Part shown: positions 43,506-55,446 of the stretch, piece by piece
Position numbering within the stretch: position 1 is the stretch's first letter
How the letters are laid out: each line of letters begins with the position of its first letter
Assembly: GCA_029876055.1 (NCBI GenBank)
Contig: CM056877.1
Coordinates: forward strand, 930,001 to 994,000
Reading direction: 5' to 3'
Source: Madurella fahalii
Taxonomy: Eukaryota; Ascomycota; Sordariomycetes; Sordariales
Length of the DNA: 64,000 nucleotides
The notes under the pieces: generated by a model
What the model saw: only the letters and a program-made list of their open reading frames with translations
Databases searched by the model: none
Told to the model about the DNA's origin: nothing
Position numbers and translations under genes: made by a program

Positions 43506-45108
43506 ATGTCTTGGTTAAAGTTCTCGGTCTTCGTGCTCCACGCCTGCCTCTCGGCCGCCAAGTATATCGTCCCGGGCGGCAGATGGCACGACACGGACGG
43601 CAAACTGGTCAATGCCCATGCAGGCTGCGTGACGGTTGACAAGGATACCGGCAAGTTCTGGCTGTTCGGCGAGTACAAGGTTGAAGGTCAGACCGAAGGT
43701 GGGGGGTATCAGTCTACAGCTCGGATGACCTTGCAACGTGGGAGTACCACGGCCTTGCTCTAGGTTTGTGGTCGCATATCACATCACAGCCCTTGACTCG
43801 TCGTGTATTGACGGTCCAGCGCAGCCCCTATTGAAGGCCACCCATACATCTCGCCTTCCCACATTATCCAGCGACCAAAGGTGGTATATAGCAATGTCAG
43901 CAATGAGTATCACGTATGTATACCTACCTTATATATGTGCACTCAGACGCTCCATGTGGCGGAGGCTGACGTATAAGGGGCAGATGTGGTGGCACGCCGA
44001 CAACTCGACCTATGGACTGCTGCTCCAAGGGTTTGCCCGTTCTCGGAATATCTCGGGTCCCTACACCTTTGTGAGCGCCACCGCGCCCATGGGCAACTGG
44101 TCACAAGACTTTGGCCTTTTTACCGACTACAAGGACGGGATATCGTATGCGCTATATTCCAACGGCGATCGCAGGGAAGGCCGAGATGTCTACCTCACCT
44201 CTTACAACGATGACACGACAGAGCTCGACAAAGTCATCCACCGTTTCGACAAATATGATCTCGAGGCCCCCACCATCGTCCAGACGGAAAAGAGCTACTA
44301 CGCTCTGATGAGCCACAAGACGGGTTACCGACCCAACAATGTCGTGGCCTTCCGAGCCGACTCTCTCGCCGGGCCGTGGTCGCAGCCGTTCATGGTGGCC
44401 CCGCTTAACACGCGGACGTATAACTCCCAGTCGGGCTTCACCTTGACGATAAGAGGAAAGAAGAAGACAACGTACCTGTACCTCGGCGACCAATGGGATT
44501 CCAACTCGCTCTGGGAGAGCCGGTACATCTGGCTGCCCATGGAAATCGACGACAACAAGAAGACGCTCAACCTGGTGTGGAACGACGTGTACGATCTGGA
44601 CGTGGAGACGGGGAAATGGTTCCCGGTCAAGGGCAAGACGTATCTGGCAGCCGACGCTAAGACGGCCGGTGGCGCGTTTAAGCAGGAGGCCAACTTCGCA
44701 AGCAAAGGGGTCATCGTCACGGGCATTTACGGCAACGACAGCACCGTCACCTTCGAGGGCATCGTGGGCACGGGGGAGCCGCAGTGGGTGTCGTTTTATT
44801 ACCAGAATACGGACGACATGGGATTTGGCGATCAGCCGGGCGGCACACCGGACCGGATCGGCGGGTCGTGGCAGCTGCGCCGGATTGCGAGCGTAGTAGT
44901 CAACGGCAACACGGACAAGGTCGAGACGCTGTTCCAGAGGGACACTCACAAGGGCATTATCCTGTCGACACCGCTACTCTTGACGCTGGACAAGGGGAGG
45001 GAGAATACAATCACCGTCGGCGGGCTGTGGAACGGATTCGACTACAAAGGGGCGGATCTGGATAGGATCGTCGTGTATCCTCCCGAGGAGAACCGCAAGA
45101 GGGGTTAA
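43506..45108 (+). pseudogene. GH43 exo-beta-1,3-galactanase-type glycoside hydrolase, frameshifted
   Basis: Exons are 43506..43763, 43825..43913 and 43984..45108, with introns of 61 and 70 nt. The protein would be about 490 residues: a signal peptide (MSWLKFSVFVLHACLSA), then the GH43 subfamily-24-like start GGRWHDTDG...VNAHAG, GKFWLFGEY, MWWHADNST, WSQDFGLFTDYKDG, FDKYDLEAPTI, MSHKTGYRPNNV, GDQWDSNSLWESRY and a beta-sandwich tail. This enzyme class releases galactose from 1,3-galactan of arabinogalactan proteins outside the cell. Frame is lost inside exon 1 at a run of six G (43701-43706). The downstream conserved VYSSDDLATWEYHGLAL reads one base out of phase, as if one G were missing. All other exons are intact and unmutated, which suggests either a very recent lesion or a homopolymer sequencing error. 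Confidence 0.85.
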
Positions 45109-45634
45109 GAAGAAAAGGATGGCGAAAATGCACATCGGTGTGAGAAGAGTACACAATAATCAAACACGTCCGAACGCCGGCTACGACAGACCTAGCCAAT
45201 GGGGGGATGGGTGCTGGCGTTCTTCCGGTGGCTGGAATTGGACTCGCAACCCCCAAAAACGTGCCGTAATAGTACCCTTGAAGAGACTGCAAAACCATTG
45301 ATCGTCCGAAAATGCTGATTCAACGCATCTGACGGCGATACCAATGTCAAATACTTGTATTCAATTCGCGTTACAGGCAAGTTCCCGATGCACGAACCAA
45401 ATTCGTTCCTAGACGAGGGGCGCGAGCATGAGTATAACCTTTGCGAGAATTGTATAAGGGTTTGATTACTGTAAGCAAAGCCGGAATGGGCATGCGAGAC
45501 TGTGCGGTTCGGAGTATGCGAGGGGAAAGAGTCTAGGGGATTAGGGAGGAGGGTGCAGCACATACGTAAAACGGCTAATAATTATCAAGTTTGAGCTCAG
45601 GGGCCCCCCCACTTGTACAAGATTTTTTATTTAA
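45109..45634. other. Convergent intergenic gap
   Basis: This lies between the 3' ends of the GH43 gene and the methyltransferase/zinc-finger reading unit. I see no supported gene. Confidence 0.5.
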
Positions 45635-48512
45635 CTATGGTAATACATTGGCATACAACAGACTTGTGTCTAGTAGCTTCTCAAAGTTGATATCGTAAGT
45701 ACTAGACCCCGGCTCGAGCTCGCCAGCTGAGTCAGAAGGCAAACAGCCCCATCCCCATGTTTCTTCCACATCAGCCAGGCAGTCATATGACAACGAGGGA
45801 TCAGCATCGAAGTCAGGTTCCCGGACGCTATCCAGTAGGGACCCTTCTTGTAGTGCGTCATCTCCTTGATGAGCTTCATGTCGCTCTGGCTCGGTCTGTC
45901 CATGCTCCACGTTGGCTGACTCTTGGAACATCCTCAACAGCCGTGGCTGGAGTCCAACAATCATCTGTTCGATTCGTGGACGCAGGCTCTCTTCTACCTC
46001 TCGGAGTTCGTTCTGGAACATCATTTCCAATTCTCGGCGGACGAGCCCCGGCATCTCTCGACGGAGGAAAACGGTGTAGTCCTCCATTCCCCCTACGGCG
46101 TCGAGAGCCTTGCCATCACCGTCCACATTCTCATAGTCTGGTATGCAACTTAGAGTGAGCTGGGTTGCCATAGTGTTGACTGAGATACGCTGATACTTAC
46201 AAGGACTTGGCATGGTGTTGAAATCGTCATCCGGGAACAAGATCTTGTAGACCTCCCTCCACTTTTCTGCTTCGGTCATGCCCGGGCGAACTTTCTTCCT
46301 GCTTCGCAGCATCTTCTCTTGTTCCTTCGTGAATCCGTCAAGAAATTTCTGGTCAGTTTGCACAGTACAGGGTGGGTCTTGTTGTAGGTGTTCTCGAAAA
46401 GCACAATCTGCGCGGAAAGGTTCCCAACATCTCGGGCACTGAAGAGGCAACGCATGGCGCCTATAGAGATGTGCCCTACGAAAGTCAGTTCCGCTTTCAT
46501 CGAGGTTAGACGGACAGCAGACCGTGGGGGCTTATTAACACGGTGGACCTCGTCCCAGCCCGGACCGGGACAGCTGGTCCATTTACTGTACCTCTTCGGG
46601 TTCCTTTTGTAGTACGGACACGCAAACCTTCTCGGCTCGTCCGATGATTCAGTGCGAGGCCGCTTCCGTCTTCTGTTGTCACCATCATCCACATCATCTC
46701 CGCCATCGCCGCTCTGGTCCCGCGATTCTGCTCGCCGCTGCCGGGCCGTGTCCACAATGTGGCTTGGCGTGCCACTACCCCGTCCTTGGTCTTCTTCACG
46801 CGACCCGGATCCCCGTCCGGCTGAGGTCTCGCCGCATTCGTTCGGCGGTCTTGGGCTAGAAGTAGCACCATGGGATTTTGTCTTGTGCGTGTCGGCAATC
46901 TTGGAGTCGAGGAACTGGCAGAGGCCCCGCATGATTCGGTTGATGAAGTCCTGCCGCTGTTTCTGAAACCACCTAACTTCCCAACAGTTGCCATCAAAGC
47001 CAGAGGCTGATTCATCAGTACTGCTGCTCGCGTCCTCTGCGACGCTGGCACCGGAGCACGCGGTTGAGCTGGAGCACGATAGTTCCGGCAGTGGCAATGA
47101 CGACGGAGATTCGCGCGAAGATGATGGTATAGGAGTTAGGTCCCCTCTGGAGTTTGTCTCCGGGCCTTCGCCTGGTTCGGATGCCACGATGTCCGACTCC
47201 CCTGTTTTAGCCGTCAGTGGTTTGCGCCCGCAAACCACGTGCACCGTGCTATACGCGTGAATCGAACGGTTTCGGATGTCCCTTGTAGCCCTAATCACCT
47301 GGATCTGCGTGACTACGATGTTAGTATCTCCTTCTCGAGTTTCCTTAATCTGGTGTTTTTGTAACGTATCCTACCTCAGTTTCAGCCGTTTCCCGGCCAA
47401 AGGCCTCGTGAAACAGCCGTACAGAAAGACCACTCAGCGCGGTTTCCAGAGTCATGGCCCACCAAGCGCCCAACTCCTTCTGACGTGGATCCATGGGCCA
47501 TTGTCCAATCGGTAATTTGAATGTCGTATGACGCACGTCCACAAAGCCGACTTCCATGTACCACTGGCTGATGCTGCCCGCGACATCACGGGGCCGGCCC
47601 GTCAGCGAACCGGCTGTATTGAAGTCTTGGACCCAGCTGGCTAAGCCGCCGTGTGGTGGCAGGGTTCCGTCATCGGATGCAACCAGAGAACCGACCTCCT
47701 GGCTCTCGAACCAGCCGCCAGGCTGAAGAGTGTCATATGCGCGCTGGACGACCTCTTTCTTGAAATCACTCCAGCACCCCATGTACAGGGTTGCGCGGGT
47801 GTGAATGTAGTCGAACTTTGTGCCGAAGGTCCACGGCAGACAGCTGTCCGTCAAGTTAAGATCAGCGGAGGAATGGCAAAACGGGAGCGGTAAGATCAAA
47901 CGGGTACACTGACATATCATCGATCTGAAAGAAGAGATTTGGTGGGGTCCACATAAGAGGACACGGTCTCAGATCCACGCCTCTCACATTCCAGCTGGGA
48001 TGCTCCTCAGCTACGTCGAGAGCCCATATCCCTGTACCGGAACAAAGATCAAGAACATTGACAACACATGCCGACGAGAGCGGGGCAAAATATTGTCGGC
48101 CATGGAAGAGAAGATCAAAGACATGACTCTGCAAGTCTTGCCTACAATCTTCCTGTTCGTCGGTTGGGCAAAAGTACCCTGTTTCAGTTTAGCCCAAGGC
48201 ATACGCCAGACGCTAGATAGAACCAGACCTGCACCGGGTTGATATGTGTGTGATAGATAGCGGCGTCCGAATTCGTAGGTATACCAGTGTGAATAATATC
48301 CATCCGCAAGACCAATACCTGAATCTACAGAAGAGGCCGCCTGATGTCACCAGAAGCATCGTGTCAGTACGTCTCGTGCTCTTCTGCCCGGTCCGCCAGC
48401 GCCTTTAGAATATCAGAGGTTTGGTTAATTAGCTCACATCACAATCGGCCAACGAACAAGACGACTGGTCTGCTGGTCGAGAAGACCCGGTATCGGTGGT
48501 AGAGGGCTCCAT
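45635..48512 (-). CDS. Methyltransferase fused in frame to a zinc-finger-type protein; one intron donor damaged
   Basis: Exons: 48512..48438, 48340..48229, 48178..47914, 47843..47375 and 47304..46535, then 46475..46201 and 46137..45635. The first five give a LaeA-like SAM methyltransferase: a disordered N-terminus, YQPGAGYFCPTDEQED, motif I VLDLCSGTGIWALDVAEE, DDICLPWTF, FDYIHTR, LQPGGWFESQEV and the usual C-terminus RNRSIHAYSTVHVVCGRKP. Its last intron (47305..47374) has a perfect TACTAAC branch site. No stop follows; the frame runs on through a Ser-rich linker into a C2H2-associated fungal protein (VRWFQKQRQDFINRIMRG, RFACPYYKRNP, CPGPGWDEVHRV). The continuation HLYRRHALPLQCPRCWEPF lies beyond a 59 nt intron (46476..46534) whose donor reads TAAGCC instead of GTAAGC. 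With that intron removed the total is 822 residues. Without it the zinc-finger half is truncated. Confidence 0.72.
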
Positions 48513-49271
48513 GGTTCCATTGGAATCACTGACGAGGAGGAAGTCGGGAGTGTTAGTACTGTAGATGACCTCGAACTTGGGAATGGGGACCTTAAAAAGA
48601 GCGAAGACGAAAGATTAACGGGCAAACCCGGGCTTACGTAGGTTGGAGCGAGCCCAGCACCCTGGTTTTGCGCAAATCTGTAAAACAGGTCTTTGGGGCT
48701 GAACTAAGCTAAGCCGTCCTGAGAACCACGGCTTCCAGCGGAAATGAGTCCCACTTCTTCCATTTTCTCAATACCTGGATCATGTTAAATAAACATTTAG
48801 CCAAAGGTTCTCATGCCATTACCGGTAGACCCACTATCACAATACACCGGGAATATGCCAATAACGTTGAACTAGTTACCTTAACCAGTCAAATCTTGAT
48901 AGGTTGTGCCGTTGGAACTTGGGGCAGGCATGATGGATGGGCCTGTGGTGAATCAGTGGATCGGCGGACCACTCTGGGCGCCAAGGCAGCCTCAGCCTTG
49001 GCGGTGTCAAGATGGGGCCGATAAGATAAGTGGTACAACTGGGCACTCTGCTCCAATGGCGGGCTTGTGCCTGCCAATATTCTGGCAGAAAACTCCCTTA
49101 TTCTTTGGCAACTTTAAGTTGTTGATTATCGAGATTGTGAGCGAGGTACATATGCAGTCGTGAGATCAAATAATGAAAAGCCCCAAGCGTAAACTGAGCA
49201 CCATCCAACGCCCGGAACTGAAAACGGAAATACTCGGCGTCTTAGAACGGCCCTTACTCAACGTTCGTCGG
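48513..49271 (-). other. Upstream region of the methyltransferase gene
   Basis: This lies between the methyltransferase start and the 3' end of the cytochrome gene. A second ATG overlaps just upstream of the chosen start, in another frame. I see no further gene. Confidence 0.45.
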
Positions 49272-50152
49272 TCATTGTGGTCCATAAATGGTGTTAAGCT
49301 CATGCTGGTTCTCATTCTTAGATTTCCGCCGCTTCGAGCATCTCCAGATGAGAAAGTAGACGGGCCCAAGGAAAAGGACCACGGCGCCCACCAGAGACGC
49401 ATAGCCCAGCATCATCACCGTGGGCTGCTCCGACAATCTCAGACCCCTATCACACCACGAGTCAGTGAAACTTCGCACCAACGATAACCTCTCTGCGCCC
49501 GGCAGACTTACAGTCCATTGTTGATCAGCAAAAGCACCCAAATCAGCCTGCCAGCCCATCTGTGAATACCCCCCAACAGCCGGGTGCTCTCCGGCGGCTC
49601 CTGACCGCGCTTCGTGGCTGAGCGCTTGATCAAAGACAGGCCAAGACCCCAGAGGAACATGCAGGCCACCATAACGATGGTGAGCAGACCGAGGACTTGG
49701 TGTCCAGTGCGGAACTGCTGGGTCTGTGATTGCCATTAGCACTCAGTCCGCCGAACCACCCCAGTAGGGAACAACAGGGGACGTAGAGGGTTAACATACC
49801 GCAACATGCTCGCGGCTAATCAGCACACCGGGCACCATGGCCCCAATGACAAACAAGAAGTACACGCTCCCCGTAAACCCGTGTAACCAGGACCGGCGCC
49901 TAAACGCGGCGGCAATGAGCGTGTCAAACGGCGCTACGGCTAGCGCGGTAATAGCGAATAGGACGCCATGGGCTGTCGCTGCTTTGTTACTGTCTCGGAC
50001 GAGGCCGTCGCCGTCGCCAAGCAGCGCCGCGCCCGAGGTTGCGTTGCGCGGGACGCCCACGCCGCCCACGCCGCCAGGGCCGGTCGCCTTGACGAGGTCC
50101 ATTGTGAATTGGCCTGGAGAAAGGGAAATGACATTAGAAGACGCTTTAGAAG

Positions 50153-50191
<39 letters not shown>

Positions 50192-50958
50192 GGGGTGTCA
50201 AGGGAGTTAAGTCTAGACTCGGACATACCGTATCCCATATGCCGACGGATACGAGCATCCGGGTCGTCAGAGCTCAAGGCCAAGTTGGGCCCGACGGCGA
50301 ACATCATGGGTGAGGTAGCGGTGACCTCAATCGAAGGCTTGTCTGGACCTAGGGCGCGGCAGTTGTGGCAAGTGCCATTGGTCACCATGTCAAAGCCGTG
50401 GATGGCGGAGCCTTCGTGCAGGGTGATGCGAATCTCGGGGAAGAAGACCGGCTCGGTGTTGCCCCTGGACTGGTGTCAGACACTGGAAGAAGTCATCATT
50501 AGGAACGCGGAAACTAGGGGTTCTTACATGCTCAGCCGTGGGCTGACGGTTACGCCTGCGTTGGCTGTATTAGCCCTGGAGATTTCTATATGAGGCTTCG
50601 CTCCATTGATAGGTGGGTGTTCAATCAGTACCCTTGTGATCGGCCGACGGATACATGAGCAGCATCAGCGCGTCCGCCATGGACTCGCCGAATCCAATGG
50701 CAGCATATTGATACCAATCTGGAGCCGAAAGGTAGAAGTTGATGTCATCAGATCCATCGGGCAAATTAATGGAGATGATGGTGTTAGTGTCGGGGACGAA
50801 GAGCGTCGACACAGCTGTCTGGGCCTTGGTGAGCTGGACGTGAGTGATTATGTTGCCTTCTGATATTAGAGTCGAGGCTCTGTAATATTGAGCAAGCCAA
50901 GGAGTAACTCACAAAGGGCCAGCCAATGCAGCCATCGCCCAGCGAAACCTATTTCCAT
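49272..50958 (-). CDS. Secreted cytochrome-domain/cytochrome b561 membrane protein (iron reductase type)
   Basis: Seven exons: 50958..50913, 50856..50632, 50564..50528, 50464..50229, 50113..49800, 49723..49512 and 49446..49272. They sum to 1245 nt, 414 residues, all in frame. A hydrophobic N-terminal signal segment (WLHWLAL) is followed by a cellobiose-dehydrogenase-like cytochrome/DOMON domain (ISINLPDGSDDINFYLSAP, AIGFGESM, MYPSADH, VTVSPRL, GFDMVTNGTCHNC). Then come the b561-type membrane helices with His residues (AATAHGVLFAI, LHGFTGSVYFLFVIGAMVPGV, FRTGHQVLGLLTIVMVACM, IHRWAGRLIWVLLLINNGL) and a last helix with a basic tail. The family passes electrons across or at the plasma membrane to extracellular acceptors, supporting iron reduction or oxidative attack on plant polymers. 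The small exons 1-3 are the least certain. The intron at 50114..50228 contains an (AT)16 repeat. Confidence 0.85.
50157..50188. repeat. (TA)16 microsatellite in an intron
   Basis: A 32-base alternating TA run lies inside the 115 nt intron 4 of the cytochrome gene. It makes that intron about twice as long as its neighbours. Confidence 0.95.
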
Positions 50959-51908
50959 TCTTGTAACTAAAGTATAACTAAGTATTGAACACTAAATAGT
51001 AAGGAAAATACGCAGTAAACGCCGAATGAGACGATGAGACGAACGTCCCGAGGAAAAATCGACAGAACCATCCTGGCCAGTTTTCCATCCCTTTAGTAGC
51101 TAGTGAGCAGGTGGTGACCGGGCGCTTAAACCTGCGCCACATCACGGCAATTGGCCGTGTGCCTAAGCGCCTTGGGTGCTCACAGTGCTTCAGGCAATGC
51201 ACCTAGTGTGTGGCGGCCAATGATGAGCAGGCCATGGTCCGTCAACGGGTAAGGGTGTTGATGACCAAAAATAACCCCGGGAGGTGCCTCGTTCAACACG
51301 GTCGCGCGAGGTTGAGAATTGTCAGCATTCTTTTGCGTGTTCTGGGTTGGGGGAGTGATAAAGCCTTCGACCCTCGCCCGAGTGCTGGGGTTAAGGCTGA
51401 ATAACCGCATGTCCCTGCAGATCGCCGCAACTCAATCCTGCCTGCCGAGCAACTGCGCCCTCTTCTCTAGGGGCGCAGACGGCCGCAAACATTGGGGAGG
51501 GAAACATTTCCAGCATTGCTGTTCCCTACAACTGTAACGCGATATCCGCTTGAATTCTGCTCCGCCCTCGCGTTCCCACGTGGAGTCGCACGTGATGACC
51601 GATGCCCTTGCCAGCGGCCGCGCAAATTGGGCAGACGGAAAAAATAAAATGAAAAGTGGTTTTGGGGCTATAATGAGCATTCGTGTTTTTCTGTGGGTTC
51701 TTGGGGGAGGTCGGGATCGGATATAATGAGCACTTTGGTTGCGTCGTTGGGGTTTTCGCTGCTGACCTGACCTGACGTCAACCTCGATCCCGGCCAAAGG
51801 GCCCAATTTGTGCCTGCGACGCGACGCCCCTTGCCTCTCCGCTGCCGCCGCGCCGCTCCGACCCGCCGATTCGTGCAGTCTCGGCCGACCTTGCTTCAAC
51901 TGCCGAGC
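50959..51908. promoter_or_regulatory. Shared upstream region of two divergent genes
   Basis: These 950 bp lie between the cytochrome gene and the proline-rich gene. Two similar segments, (C/T)ATAATGAGCA(C/T)T, occur at about 51670 and 51724. No other feature was seen. Confidence 0.4.
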
Positions 51909-53997
51909 ATGCCCAAGAAGAAAAAGTCGGCCCCCGGCGAAGATGGGGAGAACGTCAATGGTGACCCGCCGTCTCCGGCAACGCAGTCGTTACCCTCGCC
52001 GACAACAATGTCGTCGCCCGCTCTGAAGAAGCCCACAAAGACAAAGGCCCCGCCGCCGCCGCCGCCGCCCTCGCAGCAGGTACTTGTAATCTGTAGGAAC
52101 AAGTGCGCTTCTATCCCACGCTCCCCCGTCATTCTACCCATCCAATTGGCTTTGTAGAAGCGGTTCATTGCCGTCCTGTCTGGTGGTTTGTCTCATCGTC
52201 GACGGCACGGCGGACCCCGCACCATTCTCCCTTAGACCGCCGCCCCCCCCCCCCCTCCACCGTTTCGGCTTTGTTCCCCTGCGGGCAACGACTGACGGCA
52301 GCACGCCATAGGCATTGGCGCTACATATCGTCTTTCCATGGGCCATGGCTCCAGCTGCCGCCCGAGATACTCGAGACTATCGCAAATGCAAACTACAACA
52401 CCCCGCGGCCCCGCCCCATCGACCCCGCCGTCTTCTTTGACCTGGTCAAGATCAGACGGCTCGTCGATGAGGCTACCAACCTTGCCGTCCGGGCCGCCAG
52501 CGGCGTGGCCTCCATTGGCCACCGGACTCTACCCGGCGCATCTCACCATGCATCAGCGCTAGGCCTTGAATTCGGCCTCCGTCCGCCGCCCCAGACGAAG
52601 CTGAGCCCGGAGAGGAAACATCGGATGAGGGAGCAGGCAACACAGAAGCTGGTCAAGGCATACCGCCTGGACGAGATTGCCTGCAGCGTCGCCACCATGC
52701 AGAGCGCCTCGTCTCTCGAGGAAGTGGCCTCCCTAGTGCTCCAGCGTAACCCGCAGGATCCCGACGCTAAGTACGTTCACTTCTTCCACGAGAAGATACC
52801 GAGCCGCCAGTTGGCCGAATGCACCAGCCTGACGCCCCTGAACGAGATTGTCGCTGCGAGGCCGAGCGATCCAGAGCCCTTGAGGACCAGGGCCATGGTG
52901 CGCGTCTTCAAGGACGACTGTCAAGGGGCCATTGACGACCTGACCGAGGCACTCAAATTGCATCGCTTGTACCGCCCGGCACATACTTCACGCAAGATCT
53001 CATCTCAGGAGACCCAGATCTCCGAAAAGCAACCACAGGGGAATACTCGAAGGCAGGAGGGCATCATCTTGAAGGAAGAAGACCAGCCGAGCAGCTTGGA
53101 GATGCAGCTCCTCTTTCAGCGAGCGGGCGTCTACTTGGCAACCGCCTGTCGCCATGTTGCAACGGCGCTCCCGGAGCAACACCTAACCCCGCGGGGGTCC
53201 ATGACCAGGGAGTCGGATGTGGCAAATGGGCACGTTGACAGTGACACCAGGAATGAGACTGTAGCTACGGAACAGGAACAAAGTGCAGGATTGCCGACGG
53301 CCGCAGAGGAGGCACAGAAGAGGATGGCCGAAGCGAGGAAGCTTGTAAGACACAACGCGAAACGGGCACTTCGCGATTACACAGCCTATCTCGCTCATTT
53401 CGAGTACTCACCGGATCTGCCCATCGAGATAGCCGAGGATTTCACCCGGAAGGTGAACTTTGCCGTGAACGGCGCTAGGGTGCCACGCTCTCACAGCTAT
53501 CCCGCGGGGCCTCGGTCCCCTGTGGCAGGCGAGGGCGAACCGAGCAACGCACCTCACCGCATATATACGCTGTCGGATCTGTTCACACCCTCCCCGCCTT
53601 CCGGCCTCCCCGCGTATCCAAGCACCGAGCTCGTTACGACGCGCCAGCAACAACCACCGTCTCCAGGCTCAGTGCAGACTACCACAGAAACTCTAACGTG
53701 CCATCCACTCCTCACCGATGCACTCCACGCTCTTCTATTATGCCACTGTCTCATCCAGACGTCAGCTAAAGAGCTGCTTCGCCACGCCTACATGGTAGCC
53801 CGTCTCGCGCGTCTCGCGGACGGTTACCCGGTCTTTCAATCGAGCAGATGTCCAGCCCGGGCCGACTGGGTCGAGGTCCTGCGAGCAGGTAGCAACTGGA
53901 TTCAGTTGGCGGGCACGTGGGAGGATCTATGTGCACCGGCACCCCTCCCGCTCTTCCAGTCCACTGGGAACGGTTCCGGACAAGTTCCCGTCTCTCT

Positions 53998-54030
<33 letters not shown>

Positions 54031-54832
54031 CAAGCGGACGGAGGCGCTCGTTGGCCTAGGTGGCGACAGTGCCACCACGAGCCCCGATTCCCCGACCGCT
54101 CCGGGAAGCGTACCGCCCCCCGAGATTGAAAAGCAGCGCGAAGACGGCATCCTCCACCAGGCCGTCGTCGACGCTCTCGGCGATGACCGCGTCAACGACG
54201 AGTCTACGTTCCATCTGGCCATCCGCGCGCGCCAGCTCCGTGCCGAGCGTGACTACCGCCTCGACAACGCCGTGGCTGCTCTCGACGCCAAGCTCGCGCG
54301 CGGCGAGCTCGACGCGCCACGGGCGGCCGCGTCCGTCAATAACCTTACGCAGCCCAACGCTGCCGACGCAACCGCAACCGCAACCGCAACCGCGGCGAGC
54401 GAAACCGAACCCCACCCTCAACCCCAACCCCAACCCCAAGCCCTCATCCACACGGGCAGTACCGCCACGGCGACTCCTTTACCCCCGACCCCTTCCACGC
54501 CGCGCAGCCGCGCAGCCTTCGACGACGGCAGGGACTACCCCATCTCGACTGAGCGTGCCAGCGCCGTCGCGCGCTGGGTTCTTGAGGCCCCGCTTCCCAG
54601 CGCCGGATCTGGCGCCGGCGGAGCCGCTGCGGGTGACGGGGCGGCGCGCAAGCGGAAGAAGAAGCCGGTTAAGAAGGCCGTTGGGTCGGCGGGAGCCAAG
54701 GTGGAGGATGTGCAGAGGGACGAGAGGAAGGCTGGCAGCGGCGGCGGCGAGACGGATGGGGATGGGGATGGTGAAGGTGAAGGGGAGGCGGGGGATGGAG
54801 ATGGCGAGGGTGAGGTCGAGACGCAGGTCTGA
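51909..54832 (+). CDS. Conserved proline-rich hypothetical protein with TPR-like region
   Basis: Two exons (51909..52102 and 52312..54832) give 904 residues. The 209 nt intron (GTGCGC...CATAG) joins ICRNK to HWRYISSFHGPWLQLPPE in frame. The order is a Lys-rich start with a Pro run, a conserved segment HWRYISSFHGPWLQLPPEILETIANANYNTPRP (only parts quoted here; F-box-like in tone), helical IRRLVDEATNLAVRAA, and a TPR-like repeat (PEPLRTRAMVRVFKDDCQGA, then DDLTEALKLHR). A helical core with YTAYLAHFEYSPDLP and LLRHAYMVARLARLADGYP follows. The C-terminus has a run of 11 Pro, Thr-Ala and Pro-Gln repeats, a KRKKKPVKK basic patch and an acidic Gly/Asp/Glu tail. I recognise it as a conserved fungal protein of unknown role. 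The basic patch suggests a nuclear location. Confidence 0.82.
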
Positions 54833-55446
54833 GGGGGCAGGAGGGAGGGAGGGAGGGATCGTCAAAGTAACAACAGCGTTGGATTTGTCCCGCAGGACTG
54901 GTAGGATTACTGGGCCGGTAGCCATCTACAGCAGCGTTGCATACACGACAAGGCGTGACGGCGTGTTGCCCCATTTCTGAAACCCTCAAGTTGTCAGTGC
55001 GATGCTGGTTGTCACAGCCCTAAGCAACCCCATTAGCATTCCAGGGGTTACTCCCAAGGTGGCGGTTTCGGTGAATACGAGTCGGTCTTGCTGCCAGTAA
55101 CCAGATCTAGGCCATCTCCCGTGGACCCGGGAATCTGGTAGCATCACACGTGGATGCTACAATTCCCTCCCCTCCCGCGCTCCAAAAAGAGCTGAACCAA
55201 ACAGTACAGGGGGAATCATTGTCAATACCTTAGTAACCAAACCGTATATAACCTCCAGTAGCACCACCTTTCCTTCTCCGAGCACCAACCAGCCTATAAG
55301 ATCCCTATCCACAGCAGATCCACACCCAGTGTTTATACCGTACCGTTTTTTTTTTTTCCCCTCATGAAAGGAAAAAAAATAAAAATAAAAATAAAAATAA
55401 AAAAACTAAAGAAAGAAAACAAAAACAGGGATTATGAAAGCGTATC
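54833..55446. other. Convergent intergenic gap with simple repeats
   Basis: A (GGGA)4-type run lies at 54841-54857. An A-rich (AAAAAT)n tract lies at about 55370-55405, just before the 3' end of the transcription factor. No gene was seen. Confidence 0.6.

Noticed and set aside
43738..45108. Continuous frame taken as a complete GH43 protein
   Set aside because: Its first 80 residues come from reading through two introns in the wrong frame; the true 5' exons start at 43506.
45220..45300. Segment with tRNA-like GGACTCGCAACCCCC
   Set aside because: The cloverleaf does not form and the T-loop consensus fails on both strands.
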